Source: Microbacterium sp. CFH 31415 (lineage in GTDB: Bacteria > Actinomycetota > Actinomycetes > Actinomycetales > Microbacteriaceae). Taken from it: DNA of 64,000 bases. The notes under the pieces are model-generated. The model worked only from the letters and a program-made list of their open reading frames with translations, was not told where the DNA came from and searched no databases. This document shows positions 59,825 to 64,000 of the stretch, in pieces (position 1 is the stretch's first letter; each line of letters opens with the position of its first letter). A program made the translations under genes and the position numbers. The DNA is taken from contig NZ_JAKYXC010000002.1 of the NCBI RefSeq assembly GCF_022538185.1, positions 248,001 to 312,000 of the forward strand. The letters run 5' to 3'.

Positions 59825-60385
59825 TCAGTTGACGCGGCCGAGGTAGTCCCCGGTGCGGGTGTCGACCTTGACCTTCGTGCCGGTCTCGAGGAACAGCGGC
59901 ACCTGGATCTCGTAGCCGGTCTCGACCGTCGCCGGCTTCGTGCCGGCCGACGAACGGTCGCCCTGCAGGCCCGGCTCGGTGTACGTGATCTCGAGCACCA
60001 CCGACGCGGGAAGCTCGATGTAGAGCGGGTTGCCGTTGTTCAGCGCGATCTGCACCTGCTGGTTCTCGAGCAGGAAGTTCGCGGCGTCGCCCACAGTGGC
60101 GGCGTTGACCGTGATCTGGTCGTAATCGGCGACATCCATGAAGACGAAGCCCTCGCCGTCGTTGTACAGGTACGTGAAGTCGCGGCGGTCGACGTTCTCG
60201 AGCTCGACCTTGGCACCGGCGTTGAACGTCCTGTCGACGACCTTGCCGGACATGACGTTCTTGAGCTTCGTGCGGACGAACGCGCCACCCTTGCCGGGCT
60301 TGACGTGCTGGAACTCCACGACGCTCCAGAGCTGACCGTCGATGTTCAGGACGACGCCGTTCTTGATGTCTGCGGTGGATGCCAT
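59825..60385 (-). CDS. efp: Elongation factor P
   Basis: This 186-aa protein relieves ribosome stalling at polyproline. The tip loop is [19 protein letters not shown], with the lysine that is modified in other groups, and three beta-barrel domains end with [23 protein letters not shown]. It lies in the order aroQ-efp-nusB that is common in actinobacteria. The leader has a TAGAAT box at 60440-60445. Confidence 0.97.
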   Translation of the reverse strand: MASTADIKNGVVLNIDGQLWSVVEFQHVKPGKGGAFVRTKLKNVMSGKVVDRTFNAGAKVELENVDRRDFTYLYNDGEGFVFMDVADYDQITVNAATVGDAANFLLENQQVQIALNNGNPLYIELPASVVLEITYTEPGLQGDRSSAGTKPATVETGYEIQVPLFLETGTKVKVDTRTGDYLGRVN

Positions 60386-60439
60386 GGGGGTGGTGGTTTC
60401 CGTTCGTGAGGGGAAAGGGCCGATCGCGGCCGACAGTGC

Positions 60440-60445
60440 ATTCTA
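60440..60445 (-). promoter_or_regulatory. Candidate -10 box for efp-nusB
   Basis: TAGAAT on the minus strand lies 54 bases before efp, directly after the aroQ terminator hairpin. No clear -35 is found because the hairpin occupies that position. Confidence 0.45.
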
Positions 60446-60447
60446 CG

Positions 60448-60481
60448 GGATGCCGCGGCGAGACCCCTCGACGCGGCATCC
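60448..60481 (-). terminator. Terminator hairpin after aroQ
   Basis: GGATGCCGCG (60448-60457) pairs perfectly with CGCGGCATCC (60472-60481) around a 14-base loop, starting two bases past the aroQ stop. There is no T-run. Confidence 0.65.
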
Positions 60482-60483
60482 GA

Positions 60484-60942
60484 TCATCCGTCCGCCTGCC
60501 CGGTGATGACGGCGATCAGTCGCTCGATGGCGGTCGCGTAGCCCTGCACCCCTTCGCCGACGACGTGCACGACGGCGACGTCCGCGACGTAGGAGTGACG
60601 GCGGAACTCCTCGCGCGCGTTCACATCGGAGATGTGCACCTCGGCGACGGGCAGCGCGACGCCGGCCAGCGCATCGCGGAGTACGACCGAGGTGTGCGTG
60701 AGTCCGCCCGGATTGATGACGATGCCCGCGCAATCGTGCCGTGCGTCGTGGATGGCGTCGAGGAGGACGCCCTCGTGGTTGCTCTGCACCGCGCGCAGCT
60801 CGAAGCCTCTGGCGGCCGCAGCGGCCGCCGCCAGCGCCTCGACGTCGGACAGCGTGGACGATCCGTAGATGCCGGGCTCGCGCGTGCCGAGCAGATTGAG
60901 GTTGGGCCCGTTCACGAGGAGCAGGCGGTGCGGCGTGGTCAC
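60484..60942 (-). CDS. aroQ: 3-dehydroquinate dehydratase, type II
   Basis: This 152-aa shikimate-pathway enzyme removes water from 3-dehydroquinate. LLLVNGPNLNLLGTREPGIYG carries the catalytic Tyr, VQSNHEGVLLDAIHDA, VINPGGLTHTSVVLRDAL and EVHISDVNAREEFR complete the active site. The GTG start at 60942 is six bases after a TAGCGT box. An exporter gene separates it from aroB, so an own promoter makes sense. Confidence 0.97.
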   Translation of the reverse strand: MTTPHRLLLVNGPNLNLLGTREPGIYGSSTLSDVEALAAAAAAARGFELRAVQSNHEGVLLDAIHDARHDCAGIVINPGGLTHTSVVLRDALAGVALPVAEVHISDVNAREEFRRHSYVADVAVVHVVGEGVQGYATAIERLIAVITGQADG

Positions 60943-60948
60943 CTCGTC

Positions 60949-60954
60949 ACGCTA
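60949..60954 (-). promoter_or_regulatory. -10 box, likely leaderless promoter of aroQ
   Basis: TAGCGT on the minus strand ends six bases before the aroQ GTG. It lies in the 12 bases between the exporter stop and aroQ. A GAGG touching the GTG is too close to serve as a normal ribosome site. Confidence 0.45.
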
Positions 60955-62526
60955 TCAGCGGCCGGATGCCGAGTCCTCGGCGTGGTACTGGGCGAGCAGC
61001 TCGCGCTCGCGCGCCGCCTTCGGGAAGAACCAGAAGACGAGTGCCGCTCCGACGAGCACGGCGATGATGCCGGCGAGGTACGCCCAGTCCTGTCCCTGCA
61101 GGAACGACTCCTTGGCCGCCTGGGTGATGGCGTCGGCGTACTGCGGGTACTGCTTCGCCGCCGCCTCGGCGCTCGCGAACGACTTCGTGAGCGTGGACTG
61201 CTGGCTGGAGGTGATCTGCGAGGCATCTGCCGAGCCACCGATCTGCGACAGCATCGACGACGCATACCCCGCCGTGAGCAGTGCGCCGAAGATCGACTGC
61301 ATGATGGCGCCACCGAGATCGCGCTGCAGGTCGGCGGTGCCGGACGCCATGCCCGCACGCCGCACCGGCACGGCCCCCGTCAGGGAGCGGGACGCCGGCG
61401 TCCCCGCCAGCCCCACGCCGGCGCCGATGAACGCATAGCCGAGCGCGACACTCCAGTAGCTCGCGCCCTCGCGCCACAGCAGCAGCATCGTGAGGAAGCC
61501 GAGCAGCACCGGCACGTAGCCGATGAGCATCGTGAACCGAGCGCCGTGGCTCTCGACCAGCCTCGCCGAGCGCGGGGCGAGGATCACCATGAAAAGGGCT
61601 GCGGGGAGGATGGCGGCGCCCGCCTCGATCGTGGTGTAGCCCAAGACGTTCTGCAGGAACTGCTGTCCGATGAACATCGCGCCCATCAGCGAGCCGAACA
61701 CGATGATCCCCGCCACCGCGGCGACCCAGAAGACCGGGCGCTTCGCGACGTCGAGGTCGTACAGCGGGTTCGCCGCGCGGCGCTGCCGCCAGAGGAAGCC
61801 GACGAGGGTCACGAGCGCGAGCCCTGTCATGCTCAGCACCAGCACGGTCGAGTCGGGCACGGTCGCGAAGTTGATCGCGACGATCAGCGCCCCGATGAGC
61901 ACCGCCGACAGCAGGCCGCCGAGGTTGTCCACCGGTTCGGTCGCCTCGTTCACGTGCGCCGGGATGAACCTGAGCACCAGCGGCACGGCAACCACGATCA
62001 GCGGGATCGTCACGAGGAACACCGACCCCCACGAGAAGGTCTCCAGGAGCAGGCCCGAGATGAGCGGGCCGAGCGCCGAGATCGCCCCGCCGGTGGCCGA
62101 CCACAGGGCGATGGCGCGCGTGCGCGCCGCGCCCGACCACAGTGCGGTGATCAGCGCGAGCGTCGTAGGGTACGCCATGCCCGCCGCGATGCCGCCCACG
62201 ACACGCGCAGCGATGAGCACCTCGATCGTGGGAGCGAAGGCCGCGACGATCCCTGCCGGCAGCGAGAGGAGAACGCCGATCAGGAGCATCATCCGACGGC
62301 CGTGGCGATCGCCGACCGCTCCCAGCCAGAGCACCGATGCGGCGAGGCCCAGCGAGTATCCGATGGCGACGAGGTTGAGCTGGGTCTGGGAGGCGTCGAA
62401 CGCGATGCCGATGTCGGGAAGCGCGACGTTCGCCACCGCCAGCGGCAGATTCGCGACCGCTGCGACGAGGATCAGCGTGCCGAGCACCGCCACCGAACGT
62501 GACGGACTGGTCGAAGCAGTGGCCAT
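60955..62526 (-). CDS. DHA2-family MFS exporter within the aro cluster
   Basis: This is a 523-aa, 14-helix drug:H+ antiporter. Helix 1 with LPLAVANVALPDIGIAFDAS is the DHA2 motif, motif A is GAVGDRHGRRMMLLIG, and motif C is in ALGPLISGLLLETFSWGSV. An extracytoplasmic loop of about 55 residues rich in Ser and Gln precedes the last helix. ATG 62526 follows GGAGG by eight bases. It is inserted between aroB and aroQ, which are adjacent in many relatives, and its substrate is unknown. Confidence 0.88.
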   Translation of the reverse strand: MATASTSPSRSVAVLGTLILVAAVANLPLAVANVALPDIGIAFDASQTQLNLVAIGYSLGLAASVLWLGAVGDRHGRRMMLLIGVLLSLPAGIVAAFAPTIEVLIAARVVGGIAAGMAYPTTLALITALWSGAARTRAIALWSATGGAISALGPLISGLLLETFSWGSVFLVTIPLIVVAVPLVLRFIPAHVNEATEPVDNLGGLLSAVLIGALIVAINFATVPDSTVLVLSMTGLALVTLVGFLWRQRRAANPLYDLDVAKRPVFWVAAVAGIIVFGSLMGAMFIGQQFLQNVLGYTTIEAGAAILPAALFMVILAPRSARLVESHGARFTMLIGYVPVLLGFLTMLLLWREGASYWSVALGYAFIGAGVGLAGTPASRSLTGAVPVRRAGMASGTADLQRDLGGAIMQSIFGALLTAGYASSMLSQIGGSADASQITSSQQSTLTKSFASAEAAAKQYPQYADAITQAAKESFLQGQDWAYLAGIIAVLVGAALVFWFFPKAARERELLAQYHAEDSASGR

Positions 62527-62627
62527 CACGACCGCCTCCCTAATGTGGTGCCGGGGCGCGGCGACGACCCGGTGCCCTCATCCTGCCGGAAGGGCGGTCC
62601 CACCTCGGGGGTGATCTTCGCGGGGCG

Positions 62628-63704
62628 CTAGCCGGCGACCTCCTGGTACGCCGCGAAGAGCAGCGACTCATCGGGCGCCTGCAGCACCGTCGGCTTCGCG
62701 ATGTCGTCCAGCACGATGAACCGCAGCATCCCGCCACGGCTCTTCTTGTCGCGCTGCATCGTCGCGAGCAGCTGCGGCCATGCGCCCGCCCGGTAGGACG
62801 TGGGCAGGCCGAGGGTGTCGAGGATCTCGCGATGGCGCTGGGCCGCGGCATCCGGCAGTCGCCCTGCCAGTCGCGACAGCTCGGCCGCGAACACCATCCC
62901 GACGGAGATCGCGGCGCCGTGACGCCAGCGGTACCGCTCGGCGTGCTCGATCGCGTGGCCGAGCGTGTGCCCGTAGTTCAGGATCTCGCGCAGCCCCGCT
63001 TCGCGCAGGTCCTCTCCGACGACCCGGGCCTTCATGTCGATCGCGAGCTCGATCGTGCGGCGGAAGGCGTCGCTGCGTGGGTCGGTCGCGGCCTCCGGGT
63101 CGGCCTGGATGAGATCCAGGATCTCGGGAGCCCAGATGAAGCCCGCCTTGACCACCTCGGCGTAGCCGGCGACACGCTCGTTGCGCGAGAGCGAGTCCAG
63201 CAGGTCGAGGTCGCACAGCACGGCACGGGGCGCCCAGAACGCGCCGACGAGGTTCTTGCCCTCGGCGGTGTTCACTCCGGTCTTGCCGCCCACCGCGGCG
63301 TCGACCATGCCCAGCACCGTCGTCGGCACCTGCACCACTTCGACACCCCGGAGCCAGGTGGCCGCGACGAACCCGGCGAGGTCGGTCACCGCCCCGCCGC
63401 CGAAACCGATCACCGCGTCGGTCCGTGTGAAGTCGGCCTTCCCCATGACCTGCCAGCAGAACGCGGCCACCTCGATGCGCTTCCCCGCCTCGGCGTCGGG
63501 GATCTCGGCGAGGAGCACCTCCCGATCGCCCTTCAGCAGTTCGCGGAGGCCCTCTGCCTGTGCAGCGAGGGTGGGCGGATGGATCACGAGCACCTTGCGG
63601 GCAGCGGGAGGCAGGGCATCGCCGAGCATCGGCAGGACGCCGCGCCCCACCGTGATCGCATAGCTCGCGTCGCCGCTCACCGTGATGGTCGTGGCGTCGG
63701 TCAT
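62628..63704 (-). CDS. aroB: 3-dehydroquinate synthase
   Basis: This 358-aa NAD- and zinc-dependent enzyme makes 3-dehydroquinate from [24 protein letters not shown] binds [22 protein letters not shown] carries catalytic lysines, and [16 protein letters not shown] carries zinc histidines. It overlaps aroK by four bases, so they form an operon. Confidence 0.97.
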   Translation of the reverse strand: MTDATTITVSGDASYAITVGRGVLPMLGDALPPAARKVLVIHPPTLAAQAEGLRELLKGDREVLLAEIPDAEAGKRIEVAAFCWQVMGKADFTRTDAVIGFGGGAVTDLAGFVAATWLRGVEVVQVPTTVLGMVDAAVGGKTGVNTAEGKNLVGAFWAPRAVLCDLDLLDSLSRNERVAGYAEVVKAGFIWAPEILDLIQADPEAATDPRSDAFRRTIELAIDMKARVVGEDLREAGLREILNYGHTLGHAIEHAERYRWRHGAAISVGMVFAAELSRLAGRLPDAAAQRHREILDTLGLPTSYRAGAWPQLLATMQRDKKSRGGMLRFIVLDDIAKPTVLQAPDESLLFAAYQEVAG

Positions 63705-64000
63705 GAATCTCCCTCGAGGTGGGTGGACGGCGCAGCGTGCTCAGGGCGAGCCCAGTCGACGATGCGCTCCACGACTGTCTGCAGCGGGCCGCTCGACGTG
63801 TCGAACGTCACGTCGGCCAGCTGTTCGTAGATCGGGCGCCGCTCTTCGTAGATGCGGGTCCATCGCTCGAGCGGGTCCTCGCCGGCGAGCAGCGGACGGC
63901 TCGAGCCGCGCACCCGCGTGGCGACGACCCGCGGGGCGACGGTGAGCAGCACGACCCGGTGCCGCGCGAGGTCGGCGCGGGTGTCGGGGTCGAGGACCGC
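63701..64000 (-). CDS. aroK: Shikimate kinase, C-terminal part
   Basis: The last 99 residues are visible; the P-loop end lies beyond the right edge. The remaining part has [25 protein letters not shown], with the conserved arginine and RPLL of the shikimate kinase lid, followed by [23 protein letters not shown]. It overlaps aroB by four bases, which agrees with the standard aroK-aroB pairing. Confidence 0.93.
   Translation of the reverse strand, partial: AVLDPDTRADLARHRVVLLTVAPRVVATRVRGSSRPLLAGEDPLERWTRIYEERRPIYEQLADVTFDTSSGPLQTVVERIVDWARPEHAAPSTHLEGDS

Overview
The window is a high-GC actinobacterial chromosome segment. It most likely comes from Microbacteriaceae, probably Microbacterium or a close relative. 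The evidence is the G+C-rich coding style, GTG starts, actinobacterial families (DUF6458, HGxxPAAW, Trp-associated membrane protein, PdtaR-type ANTAR regulator, mIHF-type domain) and gene order. The species assignment is inference from gene content. I see no plasmid or phage genes, transposase, integrase or CRISPR array. No gap without a gene exceeds 300 bases; the longest are about 254 bases (1735-1988 and 3210-3463).

Left part (1-15.5 kb) holds mixed small units. These are the end of an aminoglycoside-phosphotransferase-like gene, a DHA2 exporter divergent from an AraC/GyrI-like regulator, a pseudouridine-salvage pair (psuG plus PfkB kinase), an ArsR/AHSA1 pair with a readable promoter-operator, a DHFR-like/DUF2087 pair, an SGNH hydrolase, an MFS carrier, an LLM flavin oxidoreductase, a phosphoribosyltransferase, a DUF885 metallopeptidase and polA. 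From 15.5 to 21 kb come a thioesterase, the ANTAR regulator, tRNA-Leu(CAA), a ParA-like ATPase, a SHOCT membrane protein and pyruvate kinase.

From 20.4 to 40 kb a minus-strand block runs rpe, hisE, hisG, hisF, hisI, a secreted cell-wall protein, the Trp membrane protein, a secreted cutinase, HGxxPAAW, trpC, trpB, trpA, lgt, gltB, gltD, pyk. In other actinobacteria the slot after hisI is trpE; here a CWB2/lectin/M23 gene fills it. The Ig-repeat/beta-helix/cutinase gene lies in a 3.9-kb segment bounded by perfect 32-bp direct repeats that copy the 3' end of the Trp membrane protein gene. This is the most unusual structure in the window.

From 40 to 64 kb is the conserved block glsA, rsmB, fmt, priA, metK, rpoZ, gmk (fused to an mIHF-like domain), pyrF, carB, carA, a membrane PH-like protein, pyrC, pyrB, pyrR, nusB, efp, aroQ, aroB, aroK. 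Extra genes are lodged in it: DoxX and an MBL-Rieske fusion between pyrR and nusB, and an exporter between aroB and aroQ. pyrR is preceded by a PyrR-binding RNA element that overlaps its ribosome binding site, so the whole UMP pathway is probably under PyrR translational control.

A pattern across the window is a TANNNT-like -10 hexamer ending six bases before an ATG or GTG with little or no Shine-Dalgarno sequence. It occurs at eleven single genes or operon heads (with seven bases at one) and suggests many leaderless mRNAs.
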